DNA of 64,000 bases from Neisseria weaveri (GCF_900638685.1 NZ_LR134533.1:1-64000); one strand, 5' to 3'. Shown: positions 1 through 10,204, counted from the stretch's first letter. A program made the numbers and translations. Notes: a model not told the origin generated them from the sequence alone.

Positions 1-3000
1 ATGAATAAAAACTGCTATAAAGTCATTTTCAACCAACACAAAGGCTGCATGACCGCCGTGCCGGAATACGCCTCGCGCCACAGCAAGTATTCCGCAGACA
101 GAACCTCAAGCAGCTCTATCAGCCGTTTCGGTATCAAACAATTTGCCTTTTTCATGATGGCGGCAGTCGGCACCGCCTGGGTATTGCCTTCGCAGGCAGC
201 CGATATCCAAGCCGACCGCCATGCTCCGGCCAACCAACAGCCGGTCGTACTGCAAACAGCCAACGGTTTGCCGCAGGTCAATATCCAAACTCCGACTACC
301 GGCGGCGTATCGGTGAACCAATACCAACAATTCGACGTATCCCGACGAGGCGCCATTCTAAATAACAGCCGCCGCAACACACAAACCCGATTGGGCGGCT
401 GGATTCAAGGCAATCCGATGTTGGCGGGCGGCGAAGCGCGGATTATCGTCAACCAAGTCAACAGCAGTAATCCTTCATTATTAAACGGTTATATCGAAAC
501 CGCAGGCAAACGCGCGGAAGTGGTGATTGCCAACCCGTCGGGCATTCAGGTGGACGGCGGCGGCTTTATCAACGCAGCCGGCGTAACCTTAACTACAGGC
601 AAACCGCTAATCGGTAATGGCGGCTTGGAAGGATTCCAAGTGCGCGAAGGCAGAGTTTCCGTGAGCGGAGAAGGGCTGGACGGCAGTACCGCCGACTACA
701 CGCGCATTTTGACACAAGCCGCCGAAATCAACGGCCGCGTTTGGGCGAAAGACCTGAACATAACCGCCGGCCGCTTCGATATGGCGGCGGACGGCTCCGT
801 TCAGGCCGCAGGCAGCGGTGAAAACTCCGAAACCGCCATCGATACCGGCGTTTTGGGCGGTATGTATGCAGGCAAAATCACCCTGACCGCCACCGATAAA
901 GGTGTAGGCGTCAACAACGCAGGCGAAATCTACGCTTCCGCAGGCAGCGTCGTTTTAAGTGCCGACGGTAAAATCAGCAACAGCGGCCGTATCATCGGCA
1001 AGGGCGATACCGCCGTTAACGCACGCTCTTTAGACAACAGCGGTGCGTTGTCGTCGCAAAACACCGCCGATATTCAGACGGCCTCGTTAAGCAACAGCGG
1101 CATGATTGCCTCGGCCAAAGAAGCCCGCATCCGCAACAGCGGCAAGTTTGACAACAGCGGCAAACTCAACGCCGCCCGTTTGGATGTCGAAACCGCAAGC
1201 CTTGCAAACAGCGGTGAAATCAGCCAAAGCGGTGCGCAGAGCCTGAATATCGAAGCAAAACACGCCGAAAACACCGGCTTGATCGGCTATCGCGACACCG
1301 CATCTATTCCGAATACCGATAGCAGTAACGCACACAGCCAAAGTTCGGCTACCGGTTCGGCCGATAGCGCCGCAAGCAGCTTCGGCAACCAAAGCAATCC
1401 GCAGCCCAAACAAGCTTCAGGCCGCCTGAAAATTTCAGACGGCCTCGGCAACAGCGGCGACATTACCGCCAACGGTGTGACCCATCTGAATATCAACAGC
1501 GGCTTCAACAACCGGAAAGACATCAAAGTCGGCAAGTTCACGCAACAAACCGGCCGGTTTGACAACAGCGCAAACTTCTATGCCGCCGAAGCTACTATCC
1601 AAGCCGACCGCGCCGCCAACAGCGGTACATGGGCGGCCGCATCAGCCGATATCACCGCCGGGGAGCTGGATAACAGCGGCAGTGTGCAGGCCAATGCCCT
1701 CAACATCAACGCCAAACTCAGCAACACCGACACCATCGAAGCAGGCCGTCTGAATATCGACGGCAACATCCGCAACAGCGGCCGCCTGAACACCGACCGC
1801 ATTACCGCGCGCAGCCAAACCCTTGACAACAGCCAAGGCCGAATCACCGCCCATCAAAGCGGCAGCCTGACCGTTTCAGACGGCCTCAACAACGACGGTG
1901 GTCAAATCCACAGCCAAGGCAATCTCGACATCGGCGACAACCGTGCCGACACCCTGGAGGTACGCAACAACCAAGGCAGCATTCTGGCCGGCAACGACCT
2001 GAACATTCAGGCGAAATCCTTGGACAACAGTGGCACGACACGCGCCAACCGCGATACCGTCATCAAGCTGAAAGAGAGCTTCGCCAACAGCAAAACCCTC
2101 GAATCGGGCAGACTGCTGAGCCTGGAAAGCACCGGCACCATCAGCAACAGCGGCACTTTGCGCGGTGGCCGTTCTTTAAAAGTCAAAGCCGCCGCCCTGC
2201 ATAACCACGGCACCGCCGAATCCGGCAGCGACACCCGTTTGGAAGCCGAAAACACCCTGGTCAACACCGGTTTGGCCAACAGCGGCGGTTTAACGGCGGT
2301 TAAAGGCAGAGACATCGACAACAGCGGCCGTATCTACGGCGATCATGTCGCCGTCGGCGGCGAAAACCTGCGCAACCGCGAAAATAGCTCCGGCAAAGCT
2401 GGCGTCATTGCCGCGCGCAGGCATTTGGCGATAGGGGCTAAGAAAATCGATAACATAGGTAGTGGCTTCGATAAGATCGTAGAAGGAAAACAGCAACTGG
2501 GAAATGCATCTTCTTTAATAGCCAGCTTGGGTACTTTAAGCATAGGAGGCCGTCTGAATGATGCTTATCATGCAGAAGGAAAAGCGCAGACTTTGAATAA
2601 TAGAGGAGCAAAAATTGAGTCGGTAGGAGATATGGACTTAAGCGTTGATTCTATCCGCAATGTTAATAACCGCTTGGAAATAGAAGAAAAAGTAGCAGAG
2701 GGAGAAAGCAGATATGTCAAAGCTTATAGTCTTCCGGGAAATGCAGAATGGTGGGTAGAAGGTAAGGATGGTCATTTTTGGCAAACAGGTGATGATGCTA
2801 AAGGGCAGTTTGATTTTAAAGACGGCAGACGCTCTTTAAAATATAAGGTTTGGAATGAAAAAGAAGTCACTATTCGTACTCATGCAGACCTTTTGGTGCA
2901 CTCTGAACCCGGACAAATTATTGTAGGTGGTAATTTCAAAGTTGATACCAATAATTTATTGAATAAAGACAGCCAAATTCTGATTGGTGGCAGATGGCAT

Positions 3001-6000
3001 GGCGAAAGCAAAAATTCTGTGCTTGATAATGACTCAATAGCACAGAAGCGTTATGAAGTTGAAACCGGTCGTGGATGGCAAAGCTATTCTCATAAAAGCA
3101 AGAAAGATTTGAAATTCAAATGGGTTAGGAGAGGTCGAGGGGATTACGGTATCAATTCGACACGCTATTTGCCCGAGCAAGCATTTGGCAACGATTTTGA
3201 GCATTATCAGGAAAATTCAACATTTTCCACTCAAATTGGGAATATTGAGAGTGCCAACAACCGCACTAAATCTGCCGACATCACAGCCAACCAAACCGGC
3301 AGCGTACGCACACTGAATGCCGACCCGCGTTTGCCCAACAGCGCATTGTTTGCCGTTAATCCCGATCATCCGACTCATTTGGTTGAAACCGATCCGGCTT
3401 TCACCGACTATAAGCAATGGCTGTCCGGCGACTATATGCTGAAAGCCCTAGCGGTGGACCCTGCATCCACGCACAAACGTTTGGGCGACGGCTATTACGA
3501 GCAGCGACTGGTCAACGAGCAAATCGCCAAACTTACGGGCTACCGCCGTTTGGACGGCTACGGCAGTGACGAAGAGCAGTTTAAAGCCTTAATGGACGCG
3601 GGCATTACCGTGGCCAAGCAGTTCAATCTCGTACCGGGTATCGCCTTAACGTCCGAGCAAGTGGCTTTGCTCACTTCCGATATCCTGTGGCTGGAAAACC
3701 AAACCGTTACCCTTGCCGACGGCAGCACCAAAACGGTTTTAGCACCTAAGGTATATACCGTAGTACGCAAAGGCGACTTGAATGCGGCCGGCGGTTTGAT
3801 CAGTGCTTCGGCCATCGCATTGAAAGCTGAAAATATCGACAATCAGGGCACTTTGGGCACACGGGAGACAGTCAAACTTGATGCGCAGAACATCCGTTTG
3901 GGCGGCAATATCGCCTCGTCGGCAGTGCTGGTCGCAGCTTCAGACGGCCTTAAAGCAGACGGCAAAGTGGAAGCTGCCAACCTGATTGCCCTCAAAGGCA
4001 AAGACATAACCATTGAAAGCAGCACCGTTTCAGCAGGAAATGAGCGCAACGGTTCGACTTCGCTGAACCGCCAAGCCGGTCTGTATCTGAACGGTTCGCC
4101 GAGCGGGCGCGGTATCGTGGCCGTTGACGCTTCGGGCAAATTAAGCATTAACGGTGCCGACATCCGCAACGCCGATTCAGACGGCCTTACCGTACTGCAG
4201 GGTAAAGATGTGCATATCGGCACGGTTCAAACCGAAACGCGCGAAGCGTACGGCGAGTTGTCGGACAATATCCACCGCCACGCCCGAATCCATAAAGAAC
4301 ACGGCAGCCGCATCGAGGCGGCCGGCGATATCCGTATTTTTTCAGACGGCCAAACCGATATCCGCCAGGCGGATATTGCGAGCAGCAAAGGCAAAGTAAC
4401 GGTTTACGGCAAGGATGGCGTCAGCGTTGCCGAAGGCCGTAAGCAGAGCAGTGCAGACGAAGCCTATACTTCGAAGAAAAATAAAATTGTTTCAAAGACT
4501 ACAAGCGAAATCCGCAAACAAAGTGATTACGACGAAGCTGTCGGCAGCAGCCTTCAAGGCAAAGAAGTGTATATCGGCTCACAAGGCGGTATTTTGGTGC
4601 GCGGCAGCGAAGTGGTTTCCGACAACAAAACGGTTATCGACGGTAAAAACGTTACTTTGGAAGCAGCCGTTAACGCTTACCAAAATAACAGTGATATACG
4701 CACTAAAAAATCCGGATTCAGTGGCAGACTGGGTAAAAAAGGCGTTCAGATCGGCTATAACCGCCACCGCAGCGAAACCGAAAACGACGGCATCACGCAA
4801 GATGTCAGCACAGCCAATATCGGCAGCATCGGCGGTGATACGGTTATCAGAGCCACCGATACTTTAGCTACCCGCGCGGCTGTTGTCGGGTCCGGCGGCA
4901 ATCTGATTCTGGAAGGCAAAAATATCGATATCGGCAGCCTGTATACCGGCGACAAGTTCGACAGCCAAACGCGCAGCAAAAGCCGCGGCATCAATATCGG
5001 TGTGGCGTTTGATCCCGTACCGATGGAGGTTCGTAATTTCGGCAATCATGTCAAAGGCTGGCGGGAAGCCCTTAAAGAAAAGGGCGCAGACGGCAAGATA
5101 AAAGGTTGGGTGCGCGGCGATACCGCCGCTGCGGCAGAAACTTTCTCAAATAGTAGCGGAACCAGAATAACGCACGGCCGTATGAAACGGCAGCAAGGCA
5201 TTGACGATACTTATGCGCACGGCAGCCAAATCAGAGCCGGAGACATGGTAGATATCCGCAGCGGAGAAGATACCCGCATCAGCGGCAGTGAAGTGTACGG
5301 CAAAAAAGGTTTGGCTATAGATGCAGGCCGGCGTTTGGATATTGAAACCTCCGGGCAAAACCAAAGCAGTTACCAAAAGGTAAACACTAAAACACACGGC
5401 ATGGTTTCAGCAGGAACAAACACCCATATCGGATACACTTTTGAGACTGCGGAAAACACCGATAAACGCAGCAGCCATCTCAGCAGTAATGTGGGCAGCG
5501 GCGGCGACATTCTTTTGAAAGCCGGAGAGGTCTATAACCAGCGCGGCAGCCATATCCGCGCCGACGGGAACACCCATATCCTTGCAAAAAATGTTAATGT
5601 AGAAGCAGCAGAAGCGGCTTACTTGGTGTCCGATAAAGAAAGTTATACCCGCAAAGGCATTAATGTCGGTGTCGGTTCTCCTGCCGTCAACGCGATAAAT
5701 AATGCCAAACAAAGCATTCAAAGCACGGCTAAGCAAACAGAAAATATCGGGGAAAGCAAAAACAGCCGTACCAACGCCATGGCCGCCGTCAACGCCGGCA
5801 TCGGTGCCTACCGGGCCGTAAAAGACGTTCAGACGGCCTATCAAAGCGTGCGAAACGGCAAAGGCTTCAAGCCCACCATCAATATCACCTACGGCGAACA
5901 ACGCAATACCGCCGAACAGAGCCAACAAGGACATACCGTCAGCCCGAGCGGCATACAGGCAGGCGGCAAGGTTATGATTGAAGCCGCCGGCGCAGATAAA

Positions 6001-8580
6001 GCATCGACTATTACCGTCAGCGGCAGCGATGTCGCAGGCCAACAAGGAACTGCATTGCTGGCAGACGGCGACGTGCGATTACATTCCGCACAAGAAGCAC
6101 ACCAAGAACGCAGCCGCAGCCGCCGGGCAGGATTCAATGCAGGCGTTGCCATTACCGTTGACAGCGGCGTAAGCCTGGGCGTTACCGCCGGCGGCAATTA
6201 CGGCAAAGGCCGGGGAGACGGCAACAATACCGGACACCGCCACAGCAGCATAGGCAGCAGCGAAAGCCGCACACAGATCCGCAGCGGCGGCCATACCGCC
6301 GTCGAAGGCGCGCAAGTATTCGGCAAAGGCATAGACCTCGATACCAAGAGCCTCAGCATAACCAGCCCGCAAGATACCGCCGTTTACGACGGCAAACACT
6401 ACCAAGGCGAAGTCCAAATTACCGTAGGTTACGGCTTTGCCGCCAGCGGCAGCGCCGAATACAGCCGCCTCAAAGCCGACCATGCCGGCACCACCCGCCA
6501 AAGCGGACTGTTTGCCGGCGACGACGGTTTCCAAGTGAATGTTGCAGAACACACCCGGCTCAAAGGCGGTTTGATTACCGCTACCGAACAAGCCGAAGCC
6601 GAAGGCAAAAACCGCTTTCAGACGGCCACCATTGACACCGAAGATATCCGCAACCACAGCCGCTACGAAGGTCAAAGCTACGGCATCGGCATCAGCGGCA
6701 GCATGGGCGGTGGAGAAGGCAGGCAGCAAATCGGCGGCCAAAAACTCACCGCCTACGGCGACAACACGGTTACCCGTACCGACAACGGAGACACCACCCG
6801 CCAAGGCCGGGCAAGCGTTTCCGCACAAATGGGCTTCGGGCGCGACAGCGACAGCCGGGAAAGCACCACCCCGAGCGGCATCGGCACAAGAAACCTGACC
6901 GTTACCGCCGATCCTGCCGCAGCAGCCACCCTGTACACCGACATCCGCACCGAAACCGCGGCCGTCAGCTCAGGCCGTCTGAACAACACTTTCGATAAAG
7001 AAAGGGTGCAGAAAGAGCTGGATATCCAACGGGAGGTAACACAGCAGTTCGGCAGCAACGTCGGCTATGTAAAAAGCCGAGTGAACCAACGCATAGAAGG
7101 ATTGAAAGCCGCGAGGGAAGCAGGGCGTATCAGCCAAGAAGAATACGATAAAAAAGTTCAGAGCCTGCAATACCTGAATATAGGCTTAAGCAGTGCGTCG
7201 GCAGCTTTATCCGCCCCGACCGACAGCGCATTGGGCCTTGCCGCTTCAGCGGCCAACCCCGTTGTGTCCTACCATATCGGCCAACACTTCAAACAGAACG
7301 ACGAACTGAACAAACTCGACGGCGGCAAACGTCCGGGAGAAGGCAGCAAAGAACACATCGCCCTGCATACCCTGAACGGATTGCTGACCGGTGCGGCCAA
7401 CGGCAGCCATGCTGTTGTGAGCGGGCTGTCTGCGGGGGGAGCGGAATTATTGGCACCGACATTGGCACAAAGCCTGTACGGTAAGTCTCCCAAAGAGCTG
7501 ACGGCGGAAGAAAAAGCGAATATCGGTTCGTTGGCCGGAGTATTCGGTGCGGCGGTAGGCGCGGCATCGGGGGATGTTGCGGGTGCGGTAGTGGGCAGTC
7601 AGGTTGCGCAGAGTGCGGTGGAGAATAATTATTTGACGGAAGGGCTCAGAAAAACACCTCAAAGTATCAGCACGTTTGATAAAGAAATGCAGGCCTGTAA
7701 GGCAAGAGGTGGTGATTGCTCTGAAATCATTAAAAAATTCTTAGCGCATAGCAACCAAAATAGGGCATATTTGATAAAAGAATGCACAGGAGGCGGAATA
7801 ACTTGCCCGAGTTATCAGGAAATTATTGCGGCAAATACAGGGGAGTCTTATTTGGCTTCGATTAAAGATCCGGATGTACGCAGGATTGTTGCTACAGTTA
7901 ATGCTGCAGATTTAATCTTTTTAGATAAGGAAATAGGCATTTGGAGTAAGGTGGGTAATGCCGTTGCAGATCCGACGGTAATCGCTACACTGGTTGGAAG
8001 CAGAGGAAGGAGTGGTGCTGTTGACCTGAAGTCCATCGCAAAAAGCAGCACTTTATCTGCCGGGAACGGAATGCTTTATAATTTTGCGGTGCAATGGGCG
8101 GAGAAACGCAGTATAGATTACCGTGATTTGATTGCTTCGGGGATTGTAGGTGGAATTACGGGTGCTGCAACTCCGAATGTATCGGTAACTCATGCGAAGA
8201 AGCCAAATAGCTCTAATAAATCGATTAACCCATATGGAGTACCTGTACCAGAAAAGGTAAAAGCATCAAACGGTTTATTATATCAATCAAATATCAAACA
8301 TTCTGGTCGAGGAGTAGGTTCACGCCTTGGTCATGTAGCGAGTGTAGAGCCTTCTAACTCACTCCAAATGTTTGAAAAATCTGTTCCTACCAACAATGCA
8401 AATAGCAATCTTCGTTATTATTTTGATGGAGAGGTTGTCCATCAGTATGCTTTAAGTAGTGGAACATATCATTGGGCGGGTGCAAAAGGGAAGCAACAGG
8501 CTAATCAGATACCTCGAGACATTAAGGTACATTTTGATATTAATGTAAAAAGATTAAAGGATATAGGTGGAAACCGATAA
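1..8580 (+). CDS. tpsA: TpsA/CdiA-like two-partner-secretion exoprotein with C-terminal toxin tip
   Basis: This is a secreted filamentous adhesin and contact-dependent growth inhibition effector of 2859 residues, exported across the outer membrane by a TpsB/CdiB partner that is not in the window. An extended signal peptide (MNKNCYKVIF start, hydrophobic stretch near 46-62, likely cleavage after residue 66) precedes the TPS domain, which carries NPSLL near 157 and NPSGIQVDG near 178. Filamentous-haemagglutinin repeats rich in N-S-G run to about 815. An AT-richer block (about 817-1083) sits where CdiA proteins carry the receptor-binding domain. A Tyr/Pro region (DPAFTDYKQWL, LSGDYMLKAL) and a second repeat block follow, then a pretoxin region ending in VENN near 2543. 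A DUF637-like segment runs to AKKP (about 2737), and a variable tip of about 120 residues ends the protein. The tip contains YHWAG and is AT-rich. Its immunity gene follows directly. The start codon is base 1, so the promoter is outside the window. Confidence 0.93.
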   Translation: MNKNCYKVIFNQHKGCMTAVPEYASRHSKYSADRTSSSSISRFGIKQFAFFMMAAVGTAWVLPSQAADIQADRHAPANQQPVVLQTANGLPQVNIQTPTTGGVSVNQYQQFDVSRRGAILNNSRRNTQTRLGGWIQGNPMLAGGEARIIVNQVNSSNPSLLNGYIETAGKRAEVVIANPSGIQVDGGGFINAAGVTLTTGKPLIGNGGLEGFQVREGRVSVSGEGLDGSTADYTRILTQAAEINGRVWAKDLNITAGRFDMAADGSVQAAGSGENSETAIDTGVLGGMYAGKITLTATDKGVGVNNAGEIYASAGSVVLSADGKISNSGRIIGKGDTAVNARSLDNSGALSSQNTADIQTASLSNSGMIASAKEARIRNSGKFDNSGKLNAARLDVETASLANSGEISQSGAQSLNIEAKHAENTGLIGYRDTASIPNTDSSNAHSQSSATGSADSAASSFGNQSNPQPKQASGRLKISDGLGNSGDITANGVTHLNINSGFNNRKDIKVGKFTQQTGRFDNSANFYAAEATIQADRAANSGTWAAASADITAGELDNSGSVQANALNINAKLSNTDTIEAGRLNIDGNIRNSGRLNTDRITARSQTLDNSQGRITAHQSGSLTVSDGLNNDGGQIHSQGNLDIGDNRADTLEVRNNQGSILAGNDLNIQAKSLDNSGTTRANRDTVIKLKESFANSKTLESGRLLSLESTGTISNSGTLRGGRSLKVKAAALHNHGTAESGSDTRLEAENTLVNTGLANSGGLTAVKGRDIDNSGRIYGDHVAVGGENLRNRENSSGKAGVIAARRHLAIGAKKIDNIGSGFDKIVEGKQQLGNASSLIASLGTLSIGGRLNDAYHAEGKAQTLNNRGAKIESVGDMDLSVDSIRNVNNRLEIEEKVAEGESRYVKAYSLPGNAEWWVEGKDGHFWQTGDDAKGQFDFKDGRRSLKYKVWNEKEVTIRTHADLLVHSEPGQIIVGGNFKVDTNNLLNKDSQILIGGRWHGESKNSVLDNDSIAQKRYEVETGRGWQSYSHKSKKDLKFKWVRRGRGDYGINSTRYLPEQAFGNDFEHYQENSTFSTQIGNIESANNRTKSADITANQTGSVRTLNADPRLPNSALFAVNPDHPTHLVETDPAFTDYKQWLSGDYMLKALAVDPASTHKRLGDGYYEQRLVNEQIAKLTGYRRLDGYGSDEEQFKALMDAGITVAKQFNLVPGIALTSEQVALLTSDILWLENQTVTLADGSTKTVLAPKVYTVVRKGDLNAAGGLISASAIALKAENIDNQGTLGTRETVKLDAQNIRLGGNIASSAVLVAASDGLKADGKVEAANLIALKGKDITIESSTVSAGNERNGSTSLNRQAGLYLNGSPSGRGIVAVDASGKLSINGADIRNADSDGLTVLQGKDVHIGTVQTETREAYGELSDNIHRHARIHKEHGSRIEAAGDIRIFSDGQTDIRQADIASSKGKVTVYGKDGVSVAEGRKQSSADEAYTSKKNKIVSKTTSEIRKQSDYDEAVGSSLQGKEVYIGSQGGILVRGSEVVSDNKTVIDGKNVTLEAAVNAYQNNSDIRTKKSGFSGRLGKKGVQIGYNRHRSETENDGITQDVSTANIGSIGGDTVIRATDTLATRAAVVGSGGNLILEGKNIDIGSLYTGDKFDSQTRSKSRGINIGVAFDPVPMEVRNFGNHVKGWREALKEKGADGKIKGWVRGDTAAAAETFSNSSGTRITHGRMKRQQGIDDTYAHGSQIRAGDMVDIRSGEDTRISGSEVYGKKGLAIDAGRRLDIETSGQNQSSYQKVNTKTHGMVSAGTNTHIGYTFETAENTDKRSSHLSSNVGSGGDILLKAGEVYNQRGSHIRADGNTHILAKNVNVEAAEAAYLVSDKESYTRKGINVGVGSPAVNAINNAKQSIQSTAKQTENIGESKNSRTNAMAAVNAGIGAYRAVKDVQTAYQSVRNGKGFKPTINITYGEQRNTAEQSQQGHTVSPSGIQAGGKVMIEAAGADKASTITVSGSDVAGQQGTALLADGDVRLHSAQEAHQERSRSRRAGFNAGVAITVDSGVSLGVTAGGNYGKGRGDGNNTGHRHSSIGSSESRTQIRSGGHTAVEGAQVFGKGIDLDTKSLSITSPQDTAVYDGKHYQGEVQITVGYGFAASGSAEYSRLKADHAGTTRQSGLFAGDDGFQVNVAEHTRLKGGLITATEQAEAEGKNRFQTATIDTEDIRNHSRYEGQSYGIGISGSMGGGEGRQQIGGQKLTAYGDNTVTRTDNGDTTRQGRASVSAQMGFGRDSDSRESTTPSGIGTRNLTVTADPAAAATLYTDIRTETAAVSSGRLNNTFDKERVQKELDIQREVTQQFGSNVGYVKSRVNQRIEGLKAAREAGRISQEEYDKKVQSLQYLNIGLSSASAALSAPTDSALGLAASAANPVVSYHIGQHFKQNDELNKLDGGKRPGEGSKEHIALHTLNGLLTGAANGSHAVVSGLSAGGAELLAPTLAQSLYGKSPKELTAEEKANIGSLAGVFGAAVGAASGDVAGAVVGSQVAQSAVENNYLTEGLRKTPQSISTFDKEMQACKARGGDCSEIIKKFLAHSNQNRAYLIKECTGGGITCPSYQEIIAANTGESYLASIKDPDVRRIVATVNAADLIFLDKEIGIWSKVGNAVADPTVIATLVGSRGRSGAVDLKSIAKSSTLSAGNGMLYNFAVQWAEKRSIDYRDLIASGIVGGITGAATPNVSVTHAKKPNSSNKSINPYGVPVPEKVKASNGLLYQSNIKHSGRGVGSRLGHVASVEPSNSLQMFEKSVPTNNANSNLRYYFDGEVVHQYALSSGTYHWAGAKGKQQANQIPRDIKVHFDINVKRLKDIGGNR
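2450..3250 (+). other. Probable exchanged receptor-binding-domain segment inside tpsA
   Basis: This block encodes residues of about 817-1083. It is visibly richer in A and T than the flanking haemagglutinin repeats and lacks their N-S-G repeat rhythm. It carries many aromatic and charged residues instead (GNAEWWVEGK, DGHFWQTGDD, GRGWQSYSHK). It lies between the first repeat block and the Tyr/Pro region, which is the slot that holds the receptor-binding domain in CdiA. The function is inferred from position. Confidence 0.5.
6972..6983 (+). repeat. DNA uptake sequence inside tpsA, also the start of several orphan cassettes
   Basis: AGGCCGTCTGAA is read in frame within SGRLNNTFDKE. The same word in the same context recurs at 10842, 13462, 17692, 22170 and 31538. 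At 13462, 22170 and 31538 it lies at or within about 30 bp of the 5' edge of an orphan cassette, so it may mark a recombination seam. Confidence 0.85.
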
Positions 8581-8613
8581 CTATTCTTAAATGGTATGAT
8601 TTTGGAGAAAAAA

Positions 8614-9141
8614 ATGATTTTCGGAGACCCTTACAAATTTGCTATTCAACTTGATTTTGTTGATGATTGGGTATCAAGATGGGGAGAGACTATGAAAAAC
8701 GAAGGTGTTTTTCACTACATTATTGGAGGATATATCCAACCTACAGAGTTGATGAATCAATCAGTAACCATTTTGAGTGCTATCAATTCATTGAAAGTGA
8801 AACAAAGCAACATCAATCGAATATCTACCGAAAATTTATATGATCAGGTGTCTAAAGATGCTTTTCAAATACTGGAGAGCATTTTAAGTAAAATATTAAA
8901 TGGAGATGAAACAGATGAAGAATATGAAATTTATATCTCGACTCACCTTAATATAGAAGAAAATATGTTTGGTGATCAGAATAATTGGATTATTTCAAAT
9001 GACCAAAATGAGAAAATTATTTTTAGAAATTATAAAAATGAACTATATGAAATTATCCTTGATAAAGGCTATTGTAGTGAAGTTATAGATAACGTTCTTG
9101 TCTGGGCAAGAAATTATTTCACTGAAGAATGTTGGATCTAG
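8614..9141 (+). CDS. Immunity protein for the active TpsA tip, Imm42-like
   Basis: This 175-residue acidic protein is expected to bind and neutralise the toxin tip encoded directly upstream. The N-terminus (MIFGDPYKFAIQLD, then W and a GVFHYIIGG segment) resembles the Imm42 family, and the 9710 and 28326 genes share it. I chose the ATG at 8614, seven bases after a GGAG; an in-frame ATG at 8596 would add six residues. The gene starts 33 bases after the tpsA stop and has the low GC of a tip/immunity module. The family assignment is from memory of the N-terminal pattern. Confidence 0.75.
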   Translation: MIFGDPYKFAIQLDFVDDWVSRWGETMKNEGVFHYIIGGYIQPTELMNQSVTILSAINSLKVKQSNINRISTENLYDQVSKDAFQILESILSKILNGDETDEEYEIYISTHLNIEENMFGDQNNWIISNDQNEKIIFRNYKNELYEIILDKGYCSEVIDNVLVWARNYFTEECWI

Positions 9142-9330
9142 CACTAAAAAATCTAGAATAAAAGTCATCGAAGAGAAGATTATTTTCTCATGCGTTAGGA
9201 TATGAAAGTTCAACCTATATATCGAATTATGTTCAGCATATATGCATTCTATGGGTTTTTAATGCCGTCTGAAAAATAGACGGCATTTATTTATATATTA
9301 AATATTCAGACCCCCCGCTGAGACCGTCTG
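9142..9330. other. Spacer between active locus and cassette 1
   Basis: No gene is visible here apart from the DUS hairpin at 9261. A segment near 9201 (TATGAAAGTTCAACCTATAT) resembles one after the 21234 immunity gene near 21717, which suggests related spacer sequence behind immunity genes. Confidence 0.5.
9261..9287. terminator. DUS inverted-repeat terminator
   Basis: Two copies of AATGCCGTCT face each other across seven bases, and a T-rich stretch follows. One arm is a complete AT-type DUS. It closes the tpsA-immunity transcription unit. Confidence 0.8.
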
Positions 9331-9692
9331 AATAACACGTTTGATAAAGAAGAAGAGTTGGGTATGAGTCAAAAGCAGCTGAACGATTACGTGAACGATC
9401 CGGGTCGGACGGGGAAGCTGTTCCAGTTTGAGAATGCGCGGGACAATATAGTGCTTCGGCTATCGCATTGAAAGCCGGGAATATCGACAACCAAGGCACT
9501 TTGGGCGCACGGGAGGCAGTCAAACTTGATGCGCAGAACATCCGTTTGGGCGGCAATATCGCCTCGTCGGCTCATCAATTCTTTAGTGATTCAAATGGCA
9601 ATGTTTATCATTGGGCTGGCACTTTAGATAGAAGTAGAATCAATAAACTAAATATTAGTGTCCGCAGGGAATTAGGTATTCCCGGTAAATAA
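9331..9692 (+). pseudogene. Orphan cassette 1: three-part mosaic of tpsA pieces and a toxin tip
   Basis: The stretch joins three pieces in about 360 bases. It starts after a degenerate DUS (ACCGTCTGAA) with a pretoxin fragment reading NNTFDKEEELGMSQKQLNDY. From about 9450 it switches frame into an internal haemagglutinin-repeat piece (LKAGNIDNQGTLGAREAVK) that matches tpsA residues near 1275. At about 9571 it fuses to the last 40 residues of a tip containing HQFFSDSNGNVYHWAG. The open frame runs from 9468 to 9692. The YHWAG core is shared with the active tpsA tip and with the 26983 cassette. It has no signal peptide or transport domain, so it cannot be secreted by itself. Confidence 0.75.
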
Positions 9693-9709
9693 GGTAAAAG
9701 GAAAATAAA

Positions 9710-10204
9710 ATGATTTTTGGAGATCCATATTACTTTGGTATCTGGCTTGATACAGTGGATGATTGGAATCCATCAGACAATAAAGCAGAAGGTATTTTTG
9801 CAATATTTATTGATGGTGATATGCTTCCTTGCGAATTACCTAATACATCAACTTTTCTAGATAATTCAGTAAGATCTATTAATAGCTTTTTTCAAATAAT
9901 TGATGATTTAGAAAATGAATTCTTATTTAATATGTGTATGGAAGACAGGTTTAATTTTTTGATTAATACAGTTCATTTTAAAAATGAAAATATATCAGAA
10001 GAAGATTCTTTTTCGTATTGGAAATATTGCTTAACTGATTACATAGACTCTTCATCAGATAAAGATGACATTTGGTATGTTTCACATAATGAAAAAGAGA
10101 AATTGATGTATTTTCAAAAGAATGTGTTAAAAGAAGTTATGTTAAAAAAAGGAACGGTTGGGTTGGTGTTAAAGAAAGTTATTGACTTCAATATGAAAGC
10201 ATAG
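9710..10204 (+). CDS. Imm42-like immunity protein, cassette 1
   Basis: This 164-residue acidic protein is the partner of the mosaic tip ending 17 bases upstream. It opens with MIFGDPYYFGIWLD and VDDW, then GIFAIFIDGD, and is a clear paralogue of the 8614 immunity protein. An AAGGAAAA ribosome site lies just before the ATG. Its 3' end runs directly into the next tpsA fragment at about 10200 with no spacer, so the join is an old recombination point. It probably still protects against a tip of the active type. Confidence 0.75.
   Translation: MIFGDPYYFGIWLDTVDDWNPSDNKAEGIFAIFIDGDMLPCELPNTSTFLDNSVRSINSFFQIIDDLENEFLFNMCMEDRFNFLINTVHFKNENISEEDSFSYWKYCLTDYIDSSSDKDDIWYVSHNEKEKLMYFQKNVLKEVMLKKGTVGLVLKKVIDFNMKA

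Noticed and set aside
5407..6045. 212-codon minus-strand frame opposite tpsA
   Set aside because: Antisense shadow without ribosome site or recognisable domain; duplicated only because tpsA is duplicated.
6079..6828. Long minus-strand open frame opposite tpsA (and its copy at 16799-17548)
   Set aside because: It is Ala/Gly/Val-rich, lies opposite strongly conserved tpsA coding and is a by-product of the codon bias. The same shadow appears wherever tpsA is copied.
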